64,000 nt of DNA. It comes from Geomonas silvestris (GTDB lineage: Bacteria > Desulfobacterota > Desulfuromonadia > Geobacterales > Geobacteraceae). Position numbers and translations under genes: made by a program. This document shows, one piece after another, positions 34,165 through 43,089 of this stretch. Under the pieces are notes generated by a model, which saw only the letters and a program-made list of their open reading frames with translations, ran no database searches and was not told where the DNA came from. The stretch lies in assembly GCF_014193515.1 (NCBI RefSeq), contig NZ_BLXX01000008.1, forward strand, positions 1 to 64,000, given 5' to 3'. Numbering within the stretch: position 1 is the stretch's first letter; each line of letters starts with the position of its first letter.

Positions 34165-34731
34165 ATGAGGCACTCTACTTGCACTCACCTCATGGTGCTG
34201 TTGCTGGCAGGTCTGGCGGGAAGCGTGGCCGAAGAGGCACACCCCCAGCCCCCCCCGCTGGACCAGGAAGAGTACCTGGACGCGGAGGACTGGTTCATCT
34301 CGGGGCTCGCGCTGAACGGCGCCGGCCGCTACCAGGATGCCGCCCTCGCCTTCGCGCGCAGCCTGGACATCAACCCCGAGAGCGCGGCGACCTGGCTCAA
34401 CCTGGGTACTGCGCAGGCCCTGTCCGGCGACTTCGACCAGGCGATCACGCACCTGAAAAAGTCGCTGCAGCTGGAGCCGAAACTCGCCCTGGGCTACTCG
34501 AACCTGGCCGAGGTGTATTTCCGGGTCGAGCAGTACCGGGAGGCCGCCGAGGCGTACCAGGAGCTCCTCGAGCTCACCCCCGGGGACAGCAACGGGCACT
34601 ACAAGCTGGGCCTTTGCTGGCTCTACCTCGGGGAGCCCGGCAAGGCACAGGGGGAGTACCTGGCGTTGAAACTGTTGGACCCGGACCTGGCCGGGAAACT
34701 CATCCAGGCAATAAACCAGCGCGGCAAATAG
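34165..34731 (+). CDS. Exported tetratricopeptide-repeat protein
   Basis: The product has 188 residues. The ATG at 34165 follows GAGGAGGA and starts a signal peptide (HSTCTHLMVLLLAGLAGSVA). Three to four TPR units follow from about residue 35, with the W-x2-L-G-x2-A-x2-G-x6-A spacing visible in TWLNLGTAQALSGDFDQAIT and SNLAEVYFRVEQYREAAEAY. TPRs are protein-binding scaffolds. The protein would act in the periplasm; its partner is unknown. pncB begins 19 bases downstream, so the genes are probably cotranscribed, but no functional tie to NAD salvage is evident. Confidence 0.8.
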   Translation: MRHSTCTHLMVLLLAGLAGSVAEEAHPQPPPLDQEEYLDAEDWFISGLALNGAGRYQDAALAFARSLDINPESAATWLNLGTAQALSGDFDQAITHLKKSLQLEPKLALGYSNLAEVYFRVEQYREAAEAYQELLELTPGDSNGHYKLGLCWLYLGEPGKAQGEYLALKLLDPDLAGKLIQAINQRGK

Positions 34732-34750
34732 CCGTGGAGCCCAACCTACC

Positions 34751-36190
34751 ATGCATATCAGCCCCCTCGTGACCGACCTCTACGAACTCACCATGCTTGC
34801 CGGGTACCTCGACCAAGGGATGCACGAGCGCCCCGCGGTATTCGACCTCTTCTTTCGCACCAACCCCTACCAGGGGGGCTACGCGGTATTCGCGGGGCTG
34901 GAAACCGCCCTTCAGTACCTGGAGGAGCTCCGCTTTAGGGAGGCCGACCTCGAGTACCTCGCTCGCCTCAAGCTCTTCTCCCCCGACTTCCTCTCTTACC
35001 TGGAAAGCTTCCGCTTCAGGGGGCGCGTCACCGCCCCGCCGGAAGGGAGCGTAGTCTTCGCCCGGGAGCCGCTTTTGACGGTCGAGGGGGGGCTCGCAGA
35101 GGCGCAGTTCGTGGAGACGGCGCTTCTCAACGTGATCAACTTCCAGACCCTGGTGGCCAGCAAGGGAGCGCGTATCAACCACGCGGCCGGCGGCGCCCAG
35201 GTCATGGAGTTCGGCCTGCGCCGCGCCCAGGGCCCCGACGGCGGCCTCAGCGTGGCCCGTGCCGCCTACATCGGCGGGGTGCGCGGTACAAGTAACGTCC
35301 AGGCGGGTCAGGTGTACGGGATCCCCGTGAAGGGGACCCATGCCCACAGCTGGATCATGGCCTTTCCCGACGAGCTGACGGCCTTTCGCCGCTACGCCGA
35401 GGTCTTCCCCGTGGGGTGCATCCTGCTCATCGACACCTACGACGCCCTGAAAAGCGGGCTCCCCAACGCGCTTACCGTCGCGGCGGAACTGCGCGAGCGC
35501 GGCCACGAACTCTTCGGGGTGCGCATCGACTCGGGGGACCTGGCCTACCTGTCGCGGGAGGTGCGCAAGGCCTTCGACGAGGCGGGCTTTCCCGGGGTGA
35601 AGGTGGTGGCATCGAACGAACTGGACGAGCACGTGATCGAATCGATCCGCGCCGAAGGGGGGCGGGTCGACATCTACGGCGTGGGGACCCGGCTCGCCAC
35701 CTGCGCCGGCGAAGGGGGAGGAGCCCTGGGCGGGGTCTACAAGCTGGTGCAGGTGGATCACTCCCCCAAGCTCAAACTCACCAGCGACGTCTCAAAGGCG
35801 ACCCTTCCCGACCACAAGACCGTGCTGCGGGTCGTGGACCGCCAGGGGAACTTCGTCCAGGACGTGATCACCTTGCGCGGCGAGGAGCTCAAACCGGGCG
35901 ACCTGGTCTACGATCCGGGGAACCCGCTGCAGCAGGTGCGCATCCCGGAGCAGGCCGGTTTCCTCGAACTGCGCGGCGTCGTTATGGAAGAGGGCAGGCG
36001 CTGCCAGGCGCCGGAGACGCTGGACGCCGCGGCGGACCGCTCCCAGCAGGAGCTCTCCCGGCTCCCGGCGGGGTGCCTGCGCCTGATCAACCCGCACTTC
36101 TACAAGGTCTCGATCAGCGCGGGGCTGAACCAGCTCAGGCTCAGCCTGATCACCGAGGTCAAAGACAAATTCAAGACGAGGCGCCCGTGA
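34751..36190 (+). CDS. pncB: Nicotinate phosphoribosyltransferase
   Basis: A 479-residue enzyme that joins nicotinate and PRPP to nicotinate mononucleotide (Preiss-Handler route). The N terminus LVTDLYELTMLAGYLDQG is characteristic. GVRGTSNVQAG near residue 176 and VKGTHAHSWIMAF near 196, with the catalytic histidine, follow. VRIDSGDLAYLSREVRKAF near 256 and IYGVGTRLATC near 307 bind the phosphoribosyl group. Length fits the long bacterial type. It is followed by pncA, so nicotinamide is converted to nicotinate and then to NaMN within one operon. Confidence 0.95.
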   Translation: MHISPLVTDLYELTMLAGYLDQGMHERPAVFDLFFRTNPYQGGYAVFAGLETALQYLEELRFREADLEYLARLKLFSPDFLSYLESFRFRGRVTAPPEGSVVFAREPLLTVEGGLAEAQFVETALLNVINFQTLVASKGARINHAAGGAQVMEFGLRRAQGPDGGLSVARAAYIGGVRGTSNVQAGQVYGIPVKGTHAHSWIMAFPDELTAFRRYAEVFPVGCILLIDTYDALKSGLPNALTVAAELRERGHELFGVRIDSGDLAYLSREVRKAFDEAGFPGVKVVASNELDEHVIESIRAEGGRVDIYGVGTRLATCAGEGGGALGGVYKLVQVDHSPKLKLTSDVSKATLPDHKTVLRVVDRQGNFVQDVITLRGEELKPGDLVYDPGNPLQQVRIPEQAGFLELRGVVMEEGRRCQAPETLDAAADRSQQELSRLPAGCLRLINPHFYKVSISAGLNQLRLSLITEVKDKFKTRRP

Positions 36191-36217
36191 GACAGCGACC
36201 CGGAAAGGAGGCCTGAT

Positions 36218-36856
36218 ATGCACCGCAGAGCGGCCCTGCTCATCGTCGACGTCCAGCTCGATTTCTGCCCGGGCGGTGCCTTGGCCGTGGCCGAGGGAGA
36301 CGCCGTGGTCCCCGTGCTGAACCGCTACATCTCACTTTTTTGGAAGCGGGGCACCCCGATCTTCGCCTCGCGGGACTGGCACCCGGCCCAGAGCGTGCAT
36401 TTCCGGGACAACGGCGGCCGCTGGCCGGTGCACTGCGTCCAGGAGGCCCCGGGCGCCGAGTTTCACCCGAAGCTCCTGCTCCCCGAGGGGACCATCGTGA
36501 TCTCCAAGGGGCTCACCCGCTGGGACGAGGGGTACTCGGCCCTGCAGGGGGTAACCGAGAACGGCACCCCTTTCCCGATGCTCCTGCGCCACATGGGCCT
36601 GGACCGGCTCTACGTGGGCGGGCTGGCCACCGATTACTGCGTGAAGGAGAGCGTGCTCGAAGGGCTCAAGGAAGGGTTCGACGTGACACTTCTGGCGGAC
36701 GCCGTGCGTGCGGTCGATCTGACGCCGGGTGACGGAGCCCGCGCCGTCGAGCAGATGCGCGCAGCCGGCGCGAGCGTGGTCACCCTCGAGAGCATCGCCG
36801 AGGTATTCGCCATCGAAGCGGGCGGCCCGGGCCCCGGACCTCTGTTACGTTCCTAA
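36218..36856 (+). CDS. pncA: Nicotinamidase
   Basis: A 212-residue isochorismatase-fold amidohydrolase that converts nicotinamide to nicotinate and ammonia. The catalytic triad is Asp11 (LIVDVQLDF), Lys97 (VISKGLTRWDEGYSAL) and Cys141 (GLATDYCVKESV). Metal ligands of the usual D-x-H-x-H type are seen in SRDWHPAQSVHF near residue 50, where one position is a glutamine-serine spacer. AAAGGAGG is 6 bases from the ATG. It lies 27 bases after pncB and provides that enzyme's substrate. Confidence 0.93.
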   Translation: MHRRAALLIVDVQLDFCPGGALAVAEGDAVVPVLNRYISLFWKRGTPIFASRDWHPAQSVHFRDNGGRWPVHCVQEAPGAEFHPKLLLPEGTIVISKGLTRWDEGYSALQGVTENGTPFPMLLRHMGLDRLYVGGLATDYCVKESVLEGLKEGFDVTLLADAVRAVDLTPGDGARAVEQMRAAGASVVTLESIAEVFAIEAGGPGPGPLLRS

Positions 36857-36987
36857 CCCGCCGCAGCGCCGGCCGGATGAATCGGCAACGCGGGGCCCCC
36901 AGCACCACCCGGCTAACCTACGGTTTTCTTTCCAGTCATACAAAAATATGCTCCCCTCAAAATAACGGCGAGGCGGGGCATTTTTTT

Positions 36988-37016
36988 TTGACAGCGGATT
37001 CGAAACAGGCTAGATT
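36988..37016 (+). promoter_or_regulatory. Sigma-70 promoter of the DAHP synthase gene
   Basis: A consensus TTGACA (36988-36993) is followed after exactly 17 bases by TAGATT (37011-37016), 38 bases before the start codon. This is among the best promoter matches in the window. No trp/tyr-type operator was recognised around it. Confidence 0.7.
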
Positions 37017-37054
37017 ACGGCACATTAAAAAAGTTCCGCCCGAGGAGCCCCAGC

Positions 37055-38122
37055 ATGATCAAGACGAACAACCTTAAGATCAAGAGCATCACCCCCATCA
37101 TCGCGCCTACCGATTTGAGGCAGGTGTTCCCCATCTCGGACGAATCGAGCGCCTGCGTGAGTGCGAGCCGCGCCGCCATCATCAGGATCCTGCGCGGCGA
37201 GGACCGTCGCCTGATGGTGGTGGTCGGCCCCTGTTCGATCCACGATCCCAAGGGTGCGCTCGAGTACGCCGAGAAGCTGGCCGCCCTGTCGCGCGAGGTC
37301 TCCGAGGAGCTGCTCCTGATCATGCGGGTCTATTTCGAGAAGCCGCGCACCACCGTCGGGTGGAAGGGGCTCATCAACGACCCCGACATGAACGGGAGCC
37401 ACCTGATCTCCAAGGGGCTCGGGACCGCCAGAAGCCTCTTGTGCAAGATCACCGAGATGGGGCTGCCGGTCGCCACCGAGATGCTGGATCCCATCACCCC
37501 CGAGTACCTGGCGGACCTCCTCTCCTGGGGGGCCATCGGCGCCCGCACCACCGAGTCCCAGACCCACCGCGAGATGGCGAGCGGTCTCTCCTTCCCGATC
37601 GGGTTCAAAAACGGCACCGACGGTAACCTGCAGATCGCCTTCGACGCCATGAAGACGGCACTGCACCCGCACAGCTTCCTGGGTGTGAACCGCGACGGCC
37701 TCACCTCGATCGTGCAGACCACCGGGAACCCGGACGTGCACATCGTCTTGCGCGGCGGCAACAAGCGCCCGAACTACTATCCGGAGGACATCGCCAAGAC
37801 CGAGCAGATGCTCGCGAAGGCGGGACTGCAGCCGACCATGATGGTGGACTGCAGCCACGGCAACTCGGAGAAGAAGTTCGAGCTGCAACCGGAGGTGCTG
37901 AAAAGCGTGGTGGAGCAGATCGAGGCCGGCAACCGGAGCATCTCGGGGGTCATGATCGAGAGCTACCTGAAGGAAGGGAACCAGCCGCTTCCCAAGGACC
38001 TCTCGACGCTGGAGTACGGGGTTTCCATCACCGACAGCTGCATCAACTGGGAAACCACCGAGGCGACCCTGCGCGAGGCGTACGCGAGGCTCAAGTCCTG
38101 CGGCGGCAGGCGGGCTTCGTAG
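37055..38122 (+). CDS. aroF: 3-deoxy-7-phosphoheptulonate (DAHP) synthase, class I
   Basis: A 355-residue AroF/G/H-type synthase that condenses phosphoenolpyruvate and erythrose-4-phosphate, the first step of aromatic amino acid synthesis. RLMVVVGPCSIHDPKGALEY near residue 50 carries the metal-binding Cys. GARTTESQTHREMASGLSFP near 168 and KNGTDGNLQIAFDAM near 187 are the PEP-binding loops, and VDCSHGNSEKKF near 267 supplies the conserved His. The N-terminal 30 residues are the arm that forms the allosteric site in this class; which amino acid inhibits it cannot be read. GAGGAG precedes the ATG. The tryptophan operon lies convergently downstream. Confidence 0.95.
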   Translation: MIKTNNLKIKSITPIIAPTDLRQVFPISDESSACVSASRAAIIRILRGEDRRLMVVVGPCSIHDPKGALEYAEKLAALSREVSEELLLIMRVYFEKPRTTVGWKGLINDPDMNGSHLISKGLGTARSLLCKITEMGLPVATEMLDPITPEYLADLLSWGAIGARTTESQTHREMASGLSFPIGFKNGTDGNLQIAFDAMKTALHPHSFLGVNRDGLTSIVQTTGNPDVHIVLRGGNKRPNYYPEDIAKTEQMLAKAGLQPTMMVDCSHGNSEKKFELQPEVLKSVVEQIEAGNRSISGVMIESYLKEGNQPLPKDLSTLEYGVSITDSCINWETTEATLREAYARLKSCGGRRAS

Positions 38123-38156
38123 CTGCTGACTTTAGTGGCTGAAGGCTTGTTTTAGT

Positions 38157-38227
38157 GAAGGACAAATGGGACGAAAGCGACCTTAAGGACGAAAGAGACT
38201 TGGGGACTTGAGGACCTGAGGACGGGT
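38157..38227. repeat. Degenerate 9-nt tandem repeat (GGGAC core)
   Basis: Between the DAHP synthase gene and the shared terminator the sequence repeats a unit of about 9 bases around a GGAC core (AAGGACA, AATGGGACG, TTAAGGACG, TGGGGACTT, GAGGACCTG). A related array occurs at 43014-43049 between trpD and trpC. The function is unknown. Confidence 0.6.
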
Positions 38228-38232
38228 AAAGA

Positions 38233-38265
38233 GAAAGGCCCCGACAGATGCTGTCGGGGCCTTTC
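38233..38265. terminator. Bidirectional terminator between aroF and serA
   Basis: GAAAGGCCCCGACAG (38233-38247) and CTGTCGGGGCCTTTC (38251-38265) form a perfect 15-bp stem with a 3-base loop. It has T-rich flanks on both strands and serves two convergent genes. Confidence 0.9.
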
Positions 38266-38288
38266 TTGTGTGACAATGGCGTGAGGAG

Positions 38289-39887
38289 TTACTTCGCGGT
38301 CACCAGGTAGAGCGGCTTGATGAAGGTCGCGTCGGTTGCGGCCTTGACCTTCTCGACCACCTCGGGAGAAACCTGGGAATCCAGCGACAGGATGACCATC
38401 GCCTCACCCTTCTTCTCGCGACGACCCAGGTTCATGGAGCCGATGTTGATGTCGTGCTCGCCCAGGATGGTGCCGATCCTGCCGATCATGCCCGGGCGGT
38501 CGCCGTAGGCCAAAAGCAGCATGTGCTCCTCGGGACGGAAATCCATCTGGTAGTCACGCAGCTTGACGACGCGCGGCACCCCCTCGAACAGGGTACCCGA
38601 GATGAGACGCTTCTCGCCGGAGCCCTCGATGGTCAGGGTGATCATGTTGGAGAAGGCCTCCGACTGGCTGCTCTTCGCCTCTTCCACCACGATCCCCATG
38701 CGGTCGGCAACCAGCTGCGCGTTCACCATGTTCACCTCTTGCTCGACGCGACGGTTCAACAGGGCCGCCAGGCCGGAAACGGTGATCGGGGTGCAGTCAT
38801 GCTGGGCCAGACTGCCCGTGTAGGAGAAGGTGATCTTGTTCAGGTTGCTGCCCACCAACTGGATGGCAAAGTCGGCCAGCACGTTCATGAGGGTCAGGTA
38901 CGGGCGCATCTGATCCATGAGCGAGGCGTCGAAACGCGGGATGTTCAGGGCGTTATCCACCGGTTGCTCGTTCAGGTAGTGGATGATCTCGCGGGAGACG
39001 TCCACCGCCACGTTTACCTGGGCCTCGAAGGTGTTGGCGCCCAGGTGCGGGGTAACCACCATCTTCTCGTGGCCGATCAGCTTCTTCAGGGTCTCGCTGT
39101 CGGGGGGTTCCTGGCTCCAGACGTCGAAGGCTGCACCGGCCACCTTGCCGGAGTCGAGCGCCTCGAGCATCGCCTCTTCGTTGATGATGCCGCCGCGCGC
39201 CGCGTTGATGATGATCACCCCCTCCTTCATGGCGGCCAGTTCCTTCTTGCCGATCATGTCGCGGGTTTCGTCGGTGAGCGGGGTGTGCACGGTGATGATG
39301 TCGCAGGTCTTGACGACCTCGTCCAGGGTGACCAGCCGAACACCCAGGTCGTGCGCCCTCTTCTCGGCGATGTAGGGGTCGCAGGCGATCACGTCGCACT
39401 CGAAGGCCTTCAGGCGGGTAGCCACCCGGCCGCCGACCTTGCCCAGGCCGATGACGCCGGCCTTGCGCCCTTTCAGCTCGTAGCCGGTGAAGGGAGCACG
39501 CTTCCAGGCGCCGCCTTTAAGGGAGGTGTTCGCCTTGGTGACGTTGCGGCAAAACGAGAGCAAGAGCGCCATGGCGTGCTCGGCGGCGGAGTTGGTGTTG
39601 CCGAAGGGGGCATTGACCACGATGACCCCCTTGGAGGAGGCGTAGTCTACGTCGACGTTGTCCACACCGACGCCGGCGCGGGCTACCATCTTCAGCTTGG
39701 TCGCCGCGTCGAGCAGGGGCTTGTCCACCGTGGTGCCGCTTCTGGTGATGATAACGTCGTAATCGCCAATGATAGAGTAGAGCTCTTCCTTCTTAAGTCC
39801 CAGCCGCACATCCAGCTGCACGCGTGGATCCTGCTGCAAAAGCGCCAGTCCTTCCTGAGCCACCTCATCGGTTACGATAATCTTCAT
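38289..39887 (-). CDS. serA: D-3-phosphoglycerate dehydrogenase
   Basis: A 532-residue long-type enzyme that oxidises 3-phosphoglycerate as the first step of serine synthesis; serine is also the co-substrate of tryptophan synthase. The NAD site is VIGLGKVGGRVATRLKAF near residue 146. The substrate arginine lies in IINAARGGIINEEA, and the catalytic His in VVTPHLGANTFEAQVN near 280. An ASB domain and a C-terminal ACT domain (LLLAYGDRPGMIGRIGTIL, about 455-530) provide the usual serine feedback site. The ATG at 39887 is used, 5 bases after AAAGGAG; an in-frame GTG two codons earlier is too close to that site. Confidence 0.95.
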   Translation of the reverse strand: MKIIVTDEVAQEGLALLQQDPRVQLDVRLGLKKEELYSIIGDYDVIITRSGTTVDKPLLDAATKLKMVARAGVGVDNVDVDYASSKGVIVVNAPFGNTNSAAEHAMALLLSFCRNVTKANTSLKGGAWKRAPFTGYELKGRKAGVIGLGKVGGRVATRLKAFECDVIACDPYIAEKRAHDLGVRLVTLDEVVKTCDIITVHTPLTDETRDMIGKKELAAMKEGVIIINAARGGIINEEAMLEALDSGKVAGAAFDVWSQEPPDSETLKKLIGHEKMVVTPHLGANTFEAQVNVAVDVSREIIHYLNEQPVDNALNIPRFDASLMDQMRPYLTLMNVLADFAIQLVGSNLNKITFSYTGSLAQHDCTPITVSGLAALLNRRVEQEVNMVNAQLVADRMGIVVEEAKSSQSEAFSNMITLTIEGSGEKRLISGTLFEGVPRVVKLRDYQMDFRPEEHMLLLAYGDRPGMIGRIGTILGEHDINIGSMNLGRREKKGEAMVILSLDSQVSPEVVEKVKAATDATFIKPLYLVTAK

Positions 39888-39980
39888 TGCCACTCCTTTT
39901 GGGTTTTGAGTTTCACTCTGTGCCAGGCGCTATCTGGGCTGCTGGGGCAGCGAGCGCCGGCGGCTTCAGTATCGATTGTG

Positions 39981-40592
39981 TCACCGGGTCTTGGCGTTGC
40001 GGACAAAGGCCCTTACCTTCACGGGATCCTTGCGCCCCGGTGCCGCTTCGACTCCGCTTGAGACATCGACGGCATAGGGGGCCACGGAGGAGACGGCCAG
40101 CGCCACGTTGCCCGGGGTGAGTCCGCCGGCCAGGATGATCGGGCCGTGCCCTTTAGCGGCACTGGCCAGGTCCCAGTCGAAGCGCTCGCCGGTACCGCCG
40201 TATGAGTTGGGAGAGTAAGCGTCCAGCAGGTAGCCGGCGACCCGGTAGTCGGTCAGGGCGGCAAGGCTTTCCGCACCGCGAACCCTGAATGCCTTCATCA
40301 CGCGCCTGGTCACTGCATCACAGTAGGAGGGGCTCTCCTCACCGTGCAACTGGATCAGGTCCAGTCGGCAGCGCTCGGCGGTGGCATTGACGTATTCCAG
40401 AGGAGCGTTGACGAAGAGACCGACCACCTGCACGAAGGGAGGAAGTCCTGAGATGATAGTCGCCGCCTGCTCGATAGTGACGCAGCGCGGCGATTTTTCG
40501 AAGAAGACCAGGCCCAGGGCATCGGCCCCGGACTGAACTGCCATGAGGGCATCGTCAAGCGTTGTTATACCGCATATCTTAACTTTTGTCAT
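39981..40592 (-). CDS. trpF: Phosphoribosylanthranilate isomerase
   Basis: A 203-residue TIM-barrel enzyme of the tryptophan pathway. It performs the Amadori rearrangement of phosphoribosylanthranilate to CdRP. The N-terminal VKICGITTLDDAL contains the catalytic Cys, and LIQLHGEES near residue 84 is the second motif. The general acid Asp is in LLDAYSPNSYGGTGERFDW near 127, and LAGGLTPGNVA with VDVSSGVE near 155-180 forms the phosphate site. Length is standard. It lies between trpB2 and serA on the same strand. Confidence 0.95.
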   Translation of the reverse strand: MTKVKICGITTLDDALMAVQSGADALGLVFFEKSPRCVTIEQAATIISGLPPFVQVVGLFVNAPLEYVNATAERCRLDLIQLHGEESPSYCDAVTRRVMKAFRVRGAESLAALTDYRVAGYLLDAYSPNSYGGTGERFDWDLASAAKGHGPIILAGGLTPGNVALAVSSVAPYAVDVSSGVEAAPGRKDPVKVRAFVRNAKTR

Positions 40593-40671
40593 CGCCGTAT
40601 ACCCTTAAAATCGCTCAACATGGCTCGTTCGGGAGAGCGCTCCCGGGCTGCGTTCCCACGCCGGAAGGCAA

Positions 40672-40718
40672 GCCTCCCCCACCCCCCTGCCCCCTCCCGC
40701 AAGGGGCGGGGGTGAGGC
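40672..40718. repeat. REP-like GC-rich palindromic repeat, copy 1
   Basis: A C-rich arm (GCCTCCCCCACCCCCC) and a G-rich arm (GGGGCGGGGGTGAGGC) surround CCCGCAAGG and can fold on each other. Related copies occur at 49694-49734, 49763-49806 and 57764-57805, always between genes. It lies between trpB2 and trpF. Confidence 0.7.
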
Positions 40719-40748
40719 GGCCAGGTACGGGCGGATGATCATGCGCCC

Positions 40749-42104
40749 CTACAGCGAGACCTTGGGGAGCCGCTCCAGGGCCTCGCGGATCTTCACCTCG
40801 GGGTACTCGTAGTCTTCGAGGTTCCCGGAGAGGAAGGCGTCGTAGGCGCCCATGTCGAGCTGGCCGTGGCCGGAGAGCCCGAACAGGATGGTCTTCTCTT
40901 TCCCCTCTTCCTTGGCGAGCACCGCCTCGTCGATGGCAGCCCGTACGGCGTGGGACGACTCGGGCGCCGGAACGATCCCCTCGCAGCGCGAGAAGAGGAG
41001 CGCCCCCTCGAAGCACGCGGTCTGCCGGTAGGCCTTCGCCTCGATCTCACCCGCATGGTAGAGCTGGGAGACCAGCGCGGAGTCGCCGTGATAGCGCAGC
41101 CCGCCGGCGTGGATCCCCGGAGGCATGAAGTCGTGGCCGAGGGTGTACATCATGGTGATCGGGGCGAGCTTCGCGGTATCGCCGAAATCGAAGGCGTAGA
41201 CCCCCTTGGTGAGGGTCGGACAGGAGGCGGGCTCGACCGCCAGGCAGCGCACCTTTTTCCCGTTGGCGCGGTCGGCCAGGAACGGGAAGGAGAGACCGGC
41301 GAAGTTGGAACCGCCGCCGCAGCAGGCGATCACCACGTCGGGATAGGCGCCGGCCAACTCCATCTGCTCCTTGGCCTCCAGGCCGATCACGGTCTGGTGC
41401 AGGCAGACGTGGTTCAACACGCTCCCCAGGGCGTAGTTGGTGTCCTCGTGGGTCGCCGCATCCTCGACCGCCTCGGAAATGGCGATCCCCAGGCTCCCCA
41501 GGTTGTCCGGATCGTGCGCCAGGATGGAGCGCCCGGCGTTGGTGAACTCGGACGGGGACGGGTGTACGGTGGCCCCCCAAAGCTGCATCATGCTCTTGCG
41601 GTAAGGCTTCTGGGTGCAGGAGACCTTCACCATGTAGATGGTGCACTCGAGGCCGAACATCGAGCAGGCCAGCGCAAGCGAGCTCCCCCACTGCCCGGCA
41701 CCGGTCTCGGTGGCCAGGCGCCGGATGCCGGCCTGCTTGTTGTAGTAGGCCTGCGGGATGGCGCTGTTGGGCTTGTGGGAGCCCGCCGGGGAGACCCCTT
41801 CGTACTTGTAGAAGATCTTCGCCGGGGTGCCGAGCGCCTCTTCCAGCCGCTTGGCCCGAAAAAGCGGCGACGGGCGCCACAGCTTGTAGATCTCGCGGAC
41901 CGGGTCCGGGATGTCGATCCAGCGCTGGCTGGACATCTCCTGCTCGATGAGCGACATCGGGAAGATGACACTCATCTCCTCCGGCGTCACCGGCTTCATG
42001 GTCTGCGGGTTGATCACCGGAAAAAGCGGCCCCGGCATGTCGGGGATGATGTTGTACCACTGCTTCGGGATGCGCGACTCGTCGAGTATGAACTTGGTGC
42101 TCAT
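40749..42104 (-). CDS. trpB2: Tryptophan synthase beta chain, TrpB2 type
   Basis: A 451-residue PLP enzyme of the TrpB2 branch, which joins indole and serine to make tryptophan. The PLP lysine is Lys111 in [22 protein letters not shown] near residue 255 binds the PLP phosphate, and [11 protein letters not shown] near 134 forms part of the active site. The N-terminal extension and weak matches to the TrpA-contact region separate TrpB2 from TrpB1. The start was chosen for AAAGGAG seven bases upstream; an in-frame start at 42149 is less likely. It occupies the place usually held by trpB1-trpA, between trpC and trpF. Confidence 0.9.
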   Translation of the reverse strand: MSTKFILDESRIPKQWYNIIPDMPGPLFPVINPQTMKPVTPEEMSVIFPMSLIEQEMSSQRWIDIPDPVREIYKLWRPSPLFRAKRLEEALGTPAKIFYKYEGVSPAGSHKPNSAIPQAYYNKQAGIRRLATETGAGQWGSSLALACSMFGLECTIYMVKVSCTQKPYRKSMMQLWGATVHPSPSEFTNAGRSILAHDPDNLGSLGIAISEAVEDAATHEDTNYALGSVLNHVCLHQTVIGLEAKEQMELAGAYPDVVIACCGGGSNFAGLSFPFLADRANGKKVRCLAVEPASCPTLTKGVYAFDFGDTAKLAPITMMYTLGHDFMPPGIHAGGLRYHGDSALVSQLYHAGEIEAKAYRQTACFEGALLFSRCEGIVPAPESSHAVRAAIDEAVLAKEEGKEKTILFGLSGHGQLDMGAYDAFLSGNLEDYEYPEVKIREALERLPKVSL

Positions 42105-42168
42105 GGGCCACTCCTTTTCAGCATTGATAGCAAATTGGTATCTCGGCACTGAGGCGGGCGCTCCTCCC

Positions 42169-42969
42169 CTACCCCACTAGCTCCTGGAGTTTGGCGCCGA
42201 TGTCGGGCTCGCGCATCAGCGACTCGCCGATCAGGAAGGCGTGCACCCGCTGTCCGCTCAGGCGTTCGATCTCCTGCCTGGTGGTGATGCCGCTTTCGGC
42301 AACCACGAGACGCCCCGGCGGGACCAGCTTGGCCAGCCGCTCCGAGGTGGCAATGTCAACGACGAAGCTCCTGAGGTCGCGATTGTTGATGCCGATCAGG
42401 TTGCAGTCGGTCTTAAGCGCGACCTCCATCTCGGCCTCGTCGTGCACCTCGAGAAGCACGTCCAGCGACAGTTCCCGCGCCAGCGCGCTGAACTCGCGCA
42501 ACTGCGGCAGCTCCAGCATCGCCGCGATGAGCAGGATGGCGTCGGCACCGGCGGCGCGCGCCTGGTAGATCTGGTAGGGATCGAAGATGAAATCCTTGCG
42601 CAAGAGCGGCAGGCTCACCTGCTCCCGGATCAGCGCCAGGTATCCCAGGTGCCCCAAGAAGAAGTGCTCGTCGGTGAGGACGGAGAGGCAGGTGGCGCCG
42701 TTGTCCTGGTAGATGAGCGCGGTCTCCAGGGGATCGAAGTCGGGTCGGATCACACCTTTGGAGGGGGAACCTTTCTTCACCTCGGCGATGATCGGGGTCC
42801 AACCGGAACCGCAGGCGTTGACGATGGCAGCCTCGAAGCCGCGCGGCTGGTCTTCCAGGTCGGCGATGCGCGCCTGTACCTCGGCAAGCGGCATGTCGGC
42901 CTTGGTCCGGGCCAGCTCGCCGACTTTATAGTCGACAATTCTCTTGAGAATATCGGGGATGTCGCTCAT
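42169..42969 (-). CDS. trpC: Indole-3-glycerol phosphate synthase
   Basis: A 266-residue TIM-barrel enzyme that closes the indole ring of CdRP. Key segments are [16 protein letters not shown] near residue 58 (catalytic Glu and Lys), [20 protein letters not shown] near 121 (catalytic Lys) and [11 protein letters not shown] near 193. VAESGITT near 225 holds the phosphate. Length is typical for a monofunctional protein, with TrpF encoded separately here. It lies 64 bases upstream of trpB2 and 120 bases downstream of trpD; that gap contains a 9-nt repeat array. Confidence 0.95.
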   Translation of the reverse strand: MSDIPDILKRIVDYKVGELARTKADMPLAEVQARIADLEDQPRGFEAAIVNACGSGWTPIIAEVKKGSPSKGVIRPDFDPLETALIYQDNGATCLSVLTDEHFFLGHLGYLALIREQVSLPLLRKDFIFDPYQIYQARAAGADAILLIAAMLELPQLREFSALARELSLDVLLEVHDEAEMEVALKTDCNLIGINNRDLRSFVVDIATSERLAKLVPPGRLVVAESGITTRQEIERLSGQRVHAFLIGESLMREPDIGAKLQELVG

Positions 42970-43013
42970 GGAAACGGTTTCCTTAAATGGTTTGGGCGGC
43001 GCTTAAATGACCC

Positions 43014-43049
43014 ATGGGACGCAGTGGACGTAAGGGACACAAAGGAGCT
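43014..43049. repeat. 9-nt tandem repeat between trpD and trpC
   Basis: Four nearly consecutive 9-base units, ATGGGACGC, AGTGGACGT, AAGGGACAC and AAAGGAGCT, share a GGGAC core. The array sits in the short trpD-trpC gap and resembles that at 38157-38227. Its effect on transcription or RNA structure is unknown. Confidence 0.65.
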
Positions 43050-43089
43050 GGGATCGGTGGTGGAAACCGCCGGACCGCCCTTGCCGCTC

